Positions 1 to 7,949 of a stretch of DNA of 27,279 bases are shown in pieces. Under the pieces are notes generated by a model. It did not search any database, was not told the DNA's origin, and saw nothing but the letters and a program-made list of their open reading frames with translations. How positions within the stretch are numbered: the first letter of the stretch is position 1; each line of letters opens with the position of its first letter. Source of the DNA: an uncultured Oscillospiraceae bacterium (GTDB taxonomy: Bacteria; Bacillota; Clostridia; Oscillospirales; Oscillospiraceae); NCBI GenBank assembly GCA_948616425.1, contig CAPGBJ010000108.1, positions 1-27,279 of the forward strand, read 5' to 3'. The position numbers were made by a program, and so were the translations under genes.

Positions 1-140
1 TGCCCAACGGCGAGAAATTTTTTCGCCAGACGAAGCCAATTTGACGCAGGAATACTGGATGTATTTCAAGGAAAATTGGCAAAGCATGGCGGAAAAAGAG
101 CCGGCGTTTGGGCATGTTACCATGTTTCAAACAAGCCCTA
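1..140 (+). repeat. MITE-like dispersed repeat, copy 1 (left end cut by window edge)
   Basis: This is a partial copy of the 166-bp repeat, lacking about 26 bases of its left end because the window starts inside it. It ends with CAAGCCCTA at 132-140. It is identical over its whole visible length to the reverse complement of copy 6 at the other window end. The repeat is a long imperfect palindrome with arms pairing GCCAATTT with AAAATTGGC and TGCCCAA with TTGGGCA. Its last bases give the TAG stop codon (138-140, read on the minus strand) of the symporter gene. No transposase is encoded. Confidence 0.9.
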
Positions 141-1520
141 GACTGTTTTCAAACCCTTCTGCGTGCAGAGGCTGACCGCCACGTAGACGACGACAGCCGG
201 TAGAATGGGGAACACGCTGGCATAGGGGAGAGGCAGAATTCCAGTGCCATTGAGAATAACCAGAGCAACGCCGCACAGCGAACTGGTCACAGCCCCCGTC
301 TTGGTGCCTTTTTTCCACAGGATGCCGCCTACAAAGGGAACCAGACAGGACGCCGCGAAGAAAGAGTAAGTAGAGCTGAGCAAGTTTACGATGTTCGTAA
401 AATTCAGCGCCACGATGAGTGCAAAAGCGGCTTGAATAATATTTAAGTAGACCGTCATCTTAAGCATCTTATTCTCATCCGCATTGGGATTGATCATGCC
501 CTTGTAGATGTCGTGGAACACCACGGCGGAGGTGCCCAGGAACAGGCAGTCGATGCTGGACATGACGGCAGCGGCTACAGCGGCCACCAGGACGGCACAG
601 AACAGGGGAGGCAGGGCGTTCAGAATCACGGTAAAGAAAGCTGTGGAATCTCGAACGCCATACTGTGCGGCGGCGTACATGCCGACAAACGCCGGCATGA
701 TGGCCAAGGGAATCATGCACACAAAGGACAGCAGATGTGCAACCTTAGAGGTACGGGCACTCTTGGCGGAGTTGACGCGCTGAAGGGCGCACTGGTCGGT
801 GAGAATGGCCAGGCAGGTGGGCACAATCAGCATAACGAAGGTGGCCCCGTCCATGGGGATCAGCTTAAACATGGTGTCAGGCAGCTGGCCGGAGGCCACC
901 GCATCCTGAATCAGACCGATGCCGCCGTTGGCGATGAGCAAAACCGTGGTGCCGATCAGCCCCACCATGATAATGGCAGTTTGCACAACAGAGGTGGCGA
1001 ACGCGCCCCACAGGCCAGAAATCTGAGAGTAGAGCACCACAACCACCGTGATGACAACGGCCCCCACCGTGCCGTCCAGACCCAGGGCTACAAACAGCGC
1101 GCGGCCGGCCATAATCTGGGCCGCCATGTTGCCTACAAAGCACAGTGCAGTGGTCACACTGTAGATCAGCGAAGTAATCTTGTCCCCGTAACGCTCCTGG
1201 AGAAAGTCCGCCAGGGACATGTAGCCCTTTTTGTAAATATAGTCGTTGATGGTAAAAGACAGCACCACATAGGACAGCGCGCAGCCAATACCATACCAGA
1301 TGCCGCCGATGCCCATCTCAGCACCGCTTCCGGCGCCGCCCACTACAAAGCCATTGCCGATGTGGCCGCCGATGGCTCCACCCATAATAAGCAGAATTCC
1401 AGCTTTTCTGCCTGTATTCAAATAGCTGTTGAAGCTATCTGCATTCTTGCGGCCCAGCCAGCCGATCCCAATCATACCCAGAAAATAGATCGCCATGACG
1501 ATTACGATGGTAGTAACCAT
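138..1520 (-). CDS. Sodium:solute symporter (SSS family) permease
   Basis: This 460-residue polytopic membrane protein is of the sodium:solute symporter family (PutP/PanF-like) and should import a small organic solute with Na+. The sequence is almost entirely hydrophobic, about 12-13 predicted membrane segments. It has the family-typical early loop GRKNADSFNSYLNTGRKAG near residues 23-41 and a TDQCALQRVNSAKSA loop near residue 240. The start is ATG with a strong AGGAGGAG ribosome site about 8 nt upstream. It is the last gene of the minus-strand aldolase/kinase/deoC/dehydrogenase operon, so its substrate is probably the sugar or sugar acid degraded there (inference). The stop codon TAG lies inside the terminus of repeat copy 1, so the C-terminus may have been set by that insertion, although the length is near normal for the family. 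Confidence 0.88.
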   Translation of the reverse strand: MVTTIVIVMAIYFLGMIGIGWLGRKNADSFNSYLNTGRKAGILLIMGGAIGGHIGNGFVVGGAGSGAEMGIGGIWYGIGCALSYVVLSFTINDYIYKKGYMSLADFLQERYGDKITSLIYSVTTALCFVGNMAAQIMAGRALFVALGLDGTVGAVVITVVVVLYSQISGLWGAFATSVVQTAIIMVGLIGTTVLLIANGGIGLIQDAVASGQLPDTMFKLIPMDGATFVMLIVPTCLAILTDQCALQRVNSAKSARTSKVAHLLSFVCMIPLAIMPAFVGMYAAAQYGVRDSTAFFTVILNALPPLFCAVLVAAVAAAVMSSIDCLFLGTSAVVFHDIYKGMINPNADENKMLKMTVYLNIIQAAFALIVALNFTNIVNLLSSTYSFFAASCLVPFVGGILWKKGTKTGAVTSSLCGVALVILNGTGILPLPYASVFPILPAVVVYVAVSLCTQKGLKTV

Positions 1521-1566
1521 AATTTACTCCTCCTCTACAATCAAATCACTTTTTGTGGTTCTCCCC

Positions 1567-1716
1567 TTAGCTCAGCCAAAGGGACATACCAGCCGCCAGG
1601 ACCAGACATTCCAGCAGCAAAAACGCGATGGAAATAGAGCTTGTCCAACTGGGCCCAGGTTTTTTCGGCAGTCTATGATTTCTCTCCCGCTGATCCCGCG
1701 CGTCACCCCTGCACAT
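1567..1716 (-). CDS. Possible small single-span membrane protein (49 residues), doubtful
   Basis: A short frame lies between the second alcohol dehydrogenase and the symporter. It would encode 49 residues: a basic N-terminal half (MCRGDARDQRERNHR...) followed by one hydrophobic stretch (SISIAFLLLECLVLAAGM) near the C-terminus. Small single-span accessory proteins are known to be encoded next to some sodium symporters, which is why this is recorded. Against it, no ribosome site precedes the ATG and I recognise no family. The 204-bp gap is otherwise featureless and may simply be non-coding. Low confidence. Confidence 0.2.
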   Translation of the reverse strand: MCRGDARDQRERNHRLPKKPGPSWTSSISIAFLLLECLVLAAGMSLWLS

Positions 1717-1724
1717 TCGGTCAA

Positions 1725-2909
1725 TTACAGGGCCGCTTTATAAATTTGATAGACATCTTCCTCGCTTAAAAGGAAGGTCTCTCCAATGGTGTTTTCCTTT
1801 CCATAGTAAGCAATCCGCTTTGCCATGGCCCGCAATGTCTCATCAGAAATATCACCTTTGTGGAAATCCCGGATGCGGGCTGGCAGGTCTAAGCTGTCAA
1901 AGAAGGTCCGCAGGGCGGAAATTCCGTCCAGCGCGGTGCGCTCCGGGTGTTCAAAATCATATTCGATCCCAAAGGCATCCACAGCGAATTTGGCAAACAG
2001 CGGGATATTCTGTCTGTAGACATAGGTCATCCAGACTGGAGTAATAACGGCAAGCCCTGCGCCGTGGGGAATATCCCACTCGGTGGACATCTCGTGCTCA
2101 ATCAGATGACAGGCCCAGTCCCCCACCAGCCCCAGCCGCAGCAGACCGCTGATCACAAAGGGGGCCACAATCATCAGCGCGCTGCGGGCGCCATAGTGAT
2201 TCGGCTGTCTGACTGCGATAGGGGCATTTTTCAGCACGGTATGCATCCCCGCCGCCAAGAGCTTGTGGCTCAGATAGACGTCTTTGGTGGCGGTAAAGTA
2301 ACTCTCGCACAGGTGGGACATAATGTCAGCGGCACCAGAGGCCGTCTGCATGGGGGGCACTGTGAGGGTCAGCTCTGGATTCAGTATGGCAAACCGGGGG
2401 CGCATCAGGTCAAAGTCGTCAGCAGATCGCTTGAGACCATTCTCCTCGTTGGTGACCACTGAGGCCCGGGAGAACTCGCTGCCAGTACCGGCAAAGGTGG
2501 AAATGACACCCAGCGGCAAAATCTCCTGTGGGACGGCTTTGCCGCAGTAAAAGTCCCAAACGTCGCCCCCATAAACCACACCCATGGCGATGCCCTTGGC
2601 GCTGTCAATTACACTTCCGCCCCCCACCGCCAGGATACTGTCCACGCCCTGATCCCGGCACAGCTGAATCCCTTCTCGAATTTTGGACAGGCGGGGATTG
2701 GGGACCACACCGCCCAGCTCCACATACTCCAGGCCCTCCTGCTGCAGCAGCCCCTTCACTTGCCGGATCAGGGGCTGGACAAACGCTTCCCCTGCGTGGT
2801 GAATCAGCACCTTGCTGCCGCCGATTTCCTTCATCAGTTCACCGCACCGCCCTTCGGCGCCGCGCCCAAAAATCAGGTCTGGAATATTCCTCAGTTCAAA
2901 GTCAGTCAC
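1725..2909 (-). CDS. Iron-containing alcohol dehydrogenase (BDH-like), paralog 2
   Basis: This 394-residue group III alcohol dehydrogenase is of the butanol dehydrogenase-like branch and should interconvert an aldehyde and its alcohol with NAD(P)H in the cytoplasm. The nucleotide-binding motif GGGSVIDSAK is near residue 97, followed by STFAGTGSE. Metal ligands are visible as the D and H of GAADIMSH and the two histidines of the EHE and PHG motifs in CHLIEHEMSTEWDIPHG. The start is GTG (GTGACTGAC), supported by GGAGGG about 8 nt upstream. It lies 15 nt after a close paralog, and the two share long identical blocks (VELGGVVPNPR, AVGGGSVIDSAK, GVISTFAGTGSE), so this is a tandem duplication. In context it probably disposes of an aldehyde such as the acetaldehyde made by DeoC (inference). 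Confidence 0.9.
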   Translation of the reverse strand: MTDFELRNIPDLIFGRGAEGRCGELMKEIGGSKVLIHHAGEAFVQPLIRQVKGLLQQEGLEYVELGGVVPNPRLSKIREGIQLCRDQGVDSILAVGGGSVIDSAKGIAMGVVYGGDVWDFYCGKAVPQEILPLGVISTFAGTGSEFSRASVVTNEENGLKRSADDFDLMRPRFAILNPELTLTVPPMQTASGAADIMSHLCESYFTATKDVYLSHKLLAAGMHTVLKNAPIAVRQPNHYGARSALMIVAPFVISGLLRLGLVGDWACHLIEHEMSTEWDIPHGAGLAVITPVWMTYVYRQNIPLFAKFAVDAFGIEYDFEHPERTALDGISALRTFFDSLDLPARIRDFHKGDISDETLRAMAKRIAYYGKENTIGETFLLSEEDVYQIYKAAL

Positions 2910-2924
2910 AGGTATTCCCTCCAG

Positions 2925-4118
2925 TCATACGCACAGCTTCAGGATTTGATAAATGTCATCCCTGCGCAGGGGGCGGGTGCGGCCCACCGTTTCGCCTCCT
3001 AAGTAAAACACCTGGTCGGCCACCCGCCGAAGCACCTCGTCTGTCAGCCCCTCCGGCGGGATGCCCAGCTTGCTCAGCGAGGCGGGCAGCCCCAGAGTCT
3101 GGAACAAGAAATCAGAGAATTTCTCAATCCCGATCAGGGCAGCTCGCTCCGGGTCCTCTATGTCCACCGGAACGCGGAAGACCATGGCAGCAAACTTGAC
3201 AAACAGGTCCAGATAATCGCGGTAAATATACCGCATCCAGGCCGGCATTATGACGGCCAAGCCCGCTCCATGGGGGATGTCCCACTCGCCGGACATCTCA
3301 TGCTCTATGTCGTGGCAGCCCCAATCGCCCCAGCGCCCCACCTTGGTAACACCGTTGATCGCCAGCGGAGACAGCGCCATCAGCGCGCCCCGCGCCTCAT
3401 AATCCGTGGGATTCTCCAGCACAACGGGGGCAAATTTCAGCACAGTCTGCAGTCCGGCCGCAATCAGCTCGTCAGAAAAGTCATTGTCTGGATTCTTAGA
3501 GAAAAAATTCTCTGTCAGATGGGAGAACATATCCGCAATTCCCACCGCCGTCTGAAACCGGGGGACTGTGAAGGTCAGTTCTGGATTTAAAATCACAAAT
3601 TTGGGGCGTATCATCACATGGTCGTCTGTGTCCTCAATCCCCCGTTTCAGCTTGCCCTTAGTAATGACACTGCCAAACGTAGCCTCGCTGCCAGTACCAG
3701 CAAAGGTGGAGATAACACCTATGGGCACACTCGCCTGCTGTTTTACCTTTCCATCGTAGATGTCCCAGACATCTCCGTCGTAGACGGCCCCCAGTCCGAT
3801 GGCCTTGGCACTGTCAATCACGCTTCCGCCGCCCACAGCCAAAATAAAGTCCACCCGCTCTTTGCGGCACAGCTCGACCCCTTGGTACACCAGCTCAATT
3901 CTGGGGTTGGGGACCACGCCGCCCAGTTCCACCCAGGCCAGCCCAGCCCGCTCCAAATACCCCTTGACTCGCTGGATCAGCGGCAGAACAAAGGGTTCTC
4001 CCGAGTGGTGAATCAGCGCCCTGGACCCGCCGAAATCCCGGATCAACTCCCCCACTCGACACTCCTTGTCCCTACCATAGATCAGGTCTGTGTTGCTGCG
4101 CAGTACAAAATCAATCAC
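2925..4118 (-). CDS. Iron-containing alcohol dehydrogenase (BDH-like), paralog 1
   Basis: This 397-residue iron-dependent alcohol dehydrogenase is the upstream member of the tandem pair. It carries AVGGGSVIDSAKAIG, STFAGTGSE, the metal-site D and H in GIADMFSH, and H residues in CHDIEHEMSGEWDIPHG, the expected ligand set of the family. The start is GTG preceded by a GGGGGG-rich ribosome site about 6 nt upstream. It begins 46 nt after deoC ends, in the same operon. The two paralogs differ most at the C-terminus and around the substrate pocket, so they may handle different aldehydes or form heteromers. The exact substrate cannot be read from sequence. Confidence 0.9.
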   Translation of the reverse strand: MIDFVLRSNTDLIYGRDKECRVGELIRDFGGSRALIHHSGEPFVLPLIQRVKGYLERAGLAWVELGGVVPNPRIELVYQGVELCRKERVDFILAVGGGSVIDSAKAIGLGAVYDGDVWDIYDGKVKQQASVPIGVISTFAGTGSEATFGSVITKGKLKRGIEDTDDHVMIRPKFVILNPELTFTVPRFQTAVGIADMFSHLTENFFSKNPDNDFSDELIAAGLQTVLKFAPVVLENPTDYEARGALMALSPLAINGVTKVGRWGDWGCHDIEHEMSGEWDIPHGAGLAVIMPAWMRYIYRDYLDLFVKFAAMVFRVPVDIEDPERAALIGIEKFSDFLFQTLGLPASLSKLGIPPEGLTDEVLRRVADQVFYLGGETVGRTRPLRRDDIYQILKLCV

Positions 4119-4164
4119 AAAATTCCCCCCTTGCAGACGTTTATCCCATCTTACGGCCTTCTGC

Positions 4165-4827
4165 CTAGTAGTTCCCGGCCTCGTGACCCGCCAGAAGATT
4201 CACTGCGGAACTGGTTCCAATGCGCTCGCAGCCCTCGCTCAGGAACATCTCCAAATCGGCCACAGTTTTTACGCCGCCAGCCGCCTTGATTTTCACGCCG
4301 GGGCCAATATGCTCTTTAAACAGGCGGATGTCCTCAATCTTGGCCCCCGCGGTGCCAAAGCCTGTAGAGGTTTTGATGAAGTCCGCGCCGCCCTCGGTAA
4401 CACAGCGGCAGATCCTAATTTTTTCCTCCTGTGTCAGATAACAGGTCTCAATAATCACCTTCAGAATTTTGTCGCCCGCGGCCTCTTTCAGCGTCCGAAT
4501 TTCCTCTGTAACTGCGTCAAAATCACCGTTTTTCACGTCGCCCAGGTTGATTACCATGTCCACCTCGTTGGCGCCGTCCGCCACGGCCTCCCGCACCTCC
4601 GCCGCCTTGGCCCCAGTGCAGCTGTACCCCAGGGGAAATCCAACGACAGTACAGACATTCAGCTCAGGATAGGTCCGGCGGGCGCGTTTCACGTAACTCG
4701 GGGGGATACAGACAGATGCGGTGCGGTGCGCCAGGGCAGTCTCACAGATGACCTTGATCTCCTCCCAGGAAGCGGTCGCTTTCAGCAGGGTATGGTCGAT
4801 ATGAGACAAAATTTCTTGCTTTTCCAC
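4165..4827 (-). CDS. deoC: Deoxyribose-phosphate aldolase DeoC
   Basis: This class I aldolase cleaves 2-deoxy-D-ribose 5-phosphate to acetaldehyde and glyceraldehyde 3-phosphate in the cytoplasm. It has about 220 residues, normal for the family. Visible hallmarks are SHIDHTLLKA at the N-terminus, NEVDMVIN (acidic residue D90), the Schiff-base lysine K152 in FIKTSTGFGT, and the second lysine K181 in KAAGGVKT. I place the start at GTG 4827 because GGAGG lies 8 nt upstream of it. An in-frame ATG at 4842 has no proper ribosome site and would add five residues. Its product acetaldehyde is a natural substrate for the two alcohol dehydrogenases just downstream, and the kinase upstream could supply the phosphorylated substrate. 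Repeat copy 2 separates it from that kinase. Confidence 0.93.
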   Translation of the reverse strand: MEKQEILSHIDHTLLKATASWEEIKVICETALAHRTASVCIPPSYVKRARRTYPELNVCTVVGFPLGYSCTGAKAAEVREAVADGANEVDMVINLGDVKNGDFDAVTEEIRTLKEAAGDKILKVIIETCYLTQEEKIRICRCVTEGGADFIKTSTGFGTAGAKIEDIRLFKEHIGPGVKIKAAGGVKTVADLEMFLSEGCERIGTSSAVNLLAGHEAGNY

Positions 4828-4893
4828 GGTAGTTTCCTCCATTCTCTTGTTGAAAAACGGGTTATTCTTTTCTTATGGTTTGGTCGCATCGAC

Positions 4894-5059
4894 TAGGCGC
4901 TGTTTGAAAAATGGAACTATGCCCAACGGCGAGAAATTTTTTCGCCAGACGAAGCCAATTTGACGCAGGAATACTGGACGTATTTCAAGGAAAATTGGCA
5001 AAGCGTGGCGGAAAAAGAGCCGACGTTTGGGCATGTTACCATGTTTCAAACAAGCCCTA
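4894..5059 (+). repeat. MITE-like dispersed repeat, copy 2 (complete)
   Basis: This complete 166-bp copy runs from TAGGCGCTGTTTGAAA to TTTCAAACAAGCCCTA. The two ends are imperfect inverted repeats extending about 30 bp (through ATGCCCAA / TTGGGCAT), and the interior is also self-complementary, so the whole element can fold into one hairpin. TA is present at both borders. It lies inside the minus-strand operon, 12 nt after the kinase stop and upstream of deoC, so it may act as an attenuator or processing site there (inference). Confidence 0.92.
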
Positions 5060-5071
5060 ACAAGGCGCAAA

Positions 5072-6028
5072 TCAAGGTTCGCCGCCCCTTGTCTGACGGC
5101 AATAACGCTCCAAAATGGCCTGGTGCTGCTCCCGGCTGTCAAAAAAACAGTTGTACATCGATCCCGTGCGTGAGACCGTAAGCGCCGCCAGGCAGGTGGC
5201 CTGATGAATCCCTTCATCCAGCGTCTTTCCATCGGCCAGAGCGGCCATAAAGCTGCCCGCAAAGGAGTCACCTGCACAGGTGGCGTCCTCCACCTCCACG
5301 GGCAGCGCAGGATAAAAGCGTTCCCACTCCCGTGTCACTACCATGCAGCCCCGATCTCCCAGCGTGACGATGGCCGCACCTTGAACCCCCTTCTCCAGCA
5401 GCCACCGCCCAGCTCGGCAGGCGCTCTCCTGGTCTGTCACTGCGATGCCTGTTAAAACGGCGGCCTCGTGTTCATTGGGTTTGATGTATGTAATGTATGG
5501 GTAGATTTCCTCCGGAATTGGAGTAGCCGGGGCCGGGTCTACAAAGGTCTCCACCCCCCATTCGCTGGTACGCCGAATCGCCTGGAGTACGGCTTTCCCA
5601 TTCACCTCAAACTGGAATCCACCCAGGCGACAGGTGCGGATATATTCCTCTGCCGCCTCCAGATCCTCCATACAAAAACGGTCCCCAGCCCCAGGATAGA
5701 TGACAATGGCATTCCCGCCAAACGCATCCCGCAGGATACATCCGCAGCCCGTGTTGACCTCCCGGTCATATTGCAGATAGCGTGTACCGATACCGGTTTC
5801 CTGGCACTCCTTCCGGCAGATGCGGCCAGCTTCGTCATCCCCTACCCGGCCTACCAGCTCCACCTGCGCCCCCTCGTAGACGGCGGCAAAGGCCTGGTTC
5901 ACTCCCTTCCCGCCGCCAGAGGGGCGGTAGCCAGTGCCCGTCAGCGTCTCGCCGTTGGCGGGCAGCTGGCGGCTGTAAAAGCTGTGAAACCACATGTAGC
6001 TGTTGACCACAAATATACGTCCTGACAT
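5072..6028 (-). CDS. PfkB-family carbohydrate kinase (ribokinase-like)
   Basis: This 318-residue cytoplasmic sugar kinase of the ribokinase/PfkB family transfers phosphate from ATP to a sugar. Family motifs are GGGKGVNQA (residues 38-46), DPAPATPIP, KPNEHEAAVLTG, VTLGDRG and the C-terminal anion-hole/catalytic segment DATCAGDSF with catalytic D254. Two features are unusual. The N-terminal substrate aspartate found in ribokinases (N-x-D) is replaced in NSYMWFH, and the normal TGAGD motif reads TCAGD. I start at ATG 6028, where GAGGGGGG lies about 9 nt upstream; a longer frame beginning with TTG at 6046 overlaps the preceding gene's stop and is unlikely. Co-transcription with deoC suggests a deoxyribose-type kinase, but the altered sugar-binding residue leaves the substrate open. 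Confidence 0.88.
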   Translation of the reverse strand: MSGRIFVVNSYMWFHSFYSRQLPANGETLTGTGYRPSGGGKGVNQAFAAVYEGAQVELVGRVGDDEAGRICRKECQETGIGTRYLQYDREVNTGCGCILRDAFGGNAIVIYPGAGDRFCMEDLEAAEEYIRTCRLGGFQFEVNGKAVLQAIRRTSEWGVETFVDPAPATPIPEEIYPYITYIKPNEHEAAVLTGIAVTDQESACRAGRWLLEKGVQGAAIVTLGDRGCMVVTREWERFYPALPVEVEDATCAGDSFAGSFMAALADGKTLDEGIHQATCLAALTVSRTGSMYNCFFDSREQHQAILERYCRQTRGGEP

Positions 6029-6042
6029 TTCGCTCGCCCCCC

Positions 6043-6942
6043 TCAAATCAGGCCCAACGCCTCCAGACCGCTTCGAATTTCTTCCTGCACCGGCTTCTCC
6101 AAATACAACAGACTGTCGGGATAACGGCTCCCCTGGATGGGGCAGCCCACCAGCGCGGAGGCATATTTGTATCCCGCACTGTTGCCCCCTTTGCGCAGCA
6201 CATCTCTAATCTTCATAACAAAGGCCTGGCGCTCTCTCGCCCTGTCCACATCGCCGGCAAACCACGCATCGCAAAGCTGTACAACAGGCTCTGGAAAGGC
6301 GATGCTGATAAATGAGATGATACCGCATCCACCCAGCGCCAGGGTGGTGAAGATGGTGGAGTCACTGCCTGCGATGTACTCAAACTCAGGTCTTTTTATC
6401 AGCCCCATAGCTGTCTCCAAATGGACCACGCTCTGGGTGCTGTCCTTGTAACCCCGGACATGGGGATACTCGTTGGCCATCTCGGCCAGCAGCTGGGGCG
6501 AGAGCATGTTGCTTGTCTGGGGCGCGTTATAGATGTAGACGGGCATCTGTGTGGATTCGATCAGCCTGCGGTAATACTCCCGAAGCGCCCTGTCATGGTA
6601 GCTCGCTAGATAGGGAGGGGTAATGCAGATAGCATCCGCTCCTGCCCCCTCGTAGCGGCGGATCATCTCAATGGCGTCCCGATACCCCGGGATCATAAGG
6701 TTACACATCACCGGAATGCGCCCCGCGGCGGAACGGCACATGGTGCCCACCAACTGCTCCTGCTCCTCCAAGGTCATCATGTAGGACTCGCTGGAAATTC
6801 CATTGGCAAAAATGGCCTGGATTCCATGGTCCACCTGCCAGTCCACCATATGCTTGACTGCGCCGTGGTCGATGTTTCCATCGGGTAGATAGCTGATGGT
6901 CAGTTCAGTCATAGCCCCCTGGAATTTAGGAAACTGCTTCAT
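6043..6942 (-). CDS. DHDPS/NAL-family aldolase (DapA superfamily), paralog 2
   Basis: This 299-residue TIM-barrel aldolase is of the dihydrodipicolinate synthase/N-acetylneuraminate lyase superfamily, whose members form a Schiff base with pyruvate or a 2-keto acid. The catalytic lysine is K166 in RGYKDSTQ and the tyrosine is Y138 in YIYNAPQ. The usual GTTGE/GSTGE motif is replaced by GISSES (48-53), as in the neighbouring paralog, so this is not ordinary DapA and probably not sialic acid lyase. The start is ATG with AGGAGG 7 nt upstream. It is 26 nt downstream of the paralog and 14 nt upstream of the kinase start, so translation is likely coupled. The substrate is unknown. Confidence 0.87.
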   Translation of the reverse strand: MKQFPKFQGAMTELTISYLPDGNIDHGAVKHMVDWQVDHGIQAIFANGISSESYMMTLEEQEQLVGTMCRSAAGRIPVMCNLMIPGYRDAIEMIRRYEGAGADAICITPPYLASYHDRALREYYRRLIESTQMPVYIYNAPQTSNMLSPQLLAEMANEYPHVRGYKDSTQSVVHLETAMGLIKRPEFEYIAGSDSTIFTTLALGGCGIISFISIAFPEPVVQLCDAWFAGDVDRARERQAFVMKIRDVLRKGGNSAGYKYASALVGCPIQGSRYPDSLLYLEKPVQEEIRSGLEALGLI

Positions 6943-6968
6943 ATATTACGCCTCCTCTATTTGCTGTT

Positions 6969-7862
6969 TTAAAGTACACCCAGCTCCTCCAGACGCTGGA
7001 GGAGAACCTTTGTCTGTTCCTCATTGGTTCCAGTCAGCGGCGCGCGCACAAGGTCCGTCTCAAACAGCTCCAAGTGCTTGACCATGGTCTTGTAGCCCGC
7101 AATCAACGGCGCAGCCTTCAGCACATCCCGCACCTTCATGATAAACAGCTGCTGGGCAAAGGCCGACCTGTGGTCGCCGCTGCAATAGGTCTCGTACAGT
7201 CTGACAATCATATTTGGGAAAATCAGCGAGATAAGAGAGACGATTCCCTCTCCCCCCGCCGCCATCGTGGCATAAAATGTGGCGTCACTGCCCGCCAGAA
7301 TGGAAAAGTCCGTCCGTTCCACCGCGCTGGCCACCGACTGGAGATGGATCATATTTTGAGTGCTGTCCTTGTAGCCCTGAAAGTTGTGGAACTCTTTGGC
7401 CAGCCGCCCCACCAGCCCGGGCGGCACAAGATATCCGGCCTGGGGCATGTTATAAAGGTACACCGGCACAGGAGAACGCCGAATGATTGCCGCAAAGTAG
7501 TCAAACAGCCCACCTTCCTCACAGGGGAGCATCAGCGGTTGGGAGGCACAGATGTAATCCGCACCGCAGTCCACAAAGCAGTCCAGCAGTTCCAGCGCCC
7601 GCTTCTGCCCGCCGCACATCAGGTTGGCCATAACCGGAATTCTCCCATCCGCCGCTCGTACGACCGCGGATACCAGTTCCGCCTGTTCCAGTTCCGCCAT
7701 AGATAAGCTCTCCGCGCTGATTCCATGGACATAGATCCCCTGAATCCCCCGCGCCGATTGAAAGTCCACAAGGCGTCTGATCGAATCGTGATCAATCTCC
7801 AGCGACTCCGAGAACGGGGTGACCAACTCGGTCCAGACGCCGACCCGTCGATTATTTGTCAT
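6969..7862 (-). CDS. DHDPS/NAL-family aldolase (DapA superfamily), paralog 1, first gene of operon
   Basis: This 297-residue DapA-superfamily aldolase has Schiff-base lysine K165 in QGYKDSTQ and tyrosine Y137 in YLYNMPQ. The pyruvate-carboxylate motif is GISAES (47-52), parallel to GISSES in the next gene. The two proteins share blocks such as GRIPVM.NLM, GYKDSTQ, AGSD and IMKVRDVLK and are clearly paralogs. I start at ATG 7862; GGGAGG lies 11 nt upstream, slightly far. A longer frame from TTG 7883 would run through the ribosome site. It is the first gene behind a consensus-like promoter at 7958-7986 and divergent from a DeoR regulator. Two similar aldolases in tandem suggest a heteromer or two related substrates (inference). 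Confidence 0.87.
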   Translation of the reverse strand: MTNNRRVGVWTELVTPFSESLEIDHDSIRRLVDFQSARGIQGIYVHGISAESLSMAELEQAELVSAVVRAADGRIPVMANLMCGGQKRALELLDCFVDCGADYICASQPLMLPCEEGGLFDYFAAIIRRSPVPVYLYNMPQAGYLVPPGLVGRLAKEFHNFQGYKDSTQNMIHLQSVASAVERTDFSILAGSDATFYATMAAGGEGIVSLISLIFPNMIVRLYETYCSGDHRSAFAQQLFIMKVRDVLKAAPLIAGYKTMVKHLELFETDLVRAPLTGTNEEQTKVLLQRLEELGVL

Positions 7863-7949
7863 AAAAGTGGCAGCCTCCCTCAAATCCCCCTATTTTGGAA
7901 GAAATATATCATTTTTTGTTCCTTTGCTATTCGGTTTTCCTTGTCCTAT

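Noticed and set aside
48..137. Open frame through the right half of the repeat (TQEYWMYFKENWQSM...)
   Set aside because: It reads like a protein fragment in copies 1 and 2, but the three differences between them all change the amino acid, copy 3 does not keep the frame, and there is no start or ribosome site. The palindrome explains the conservation better.
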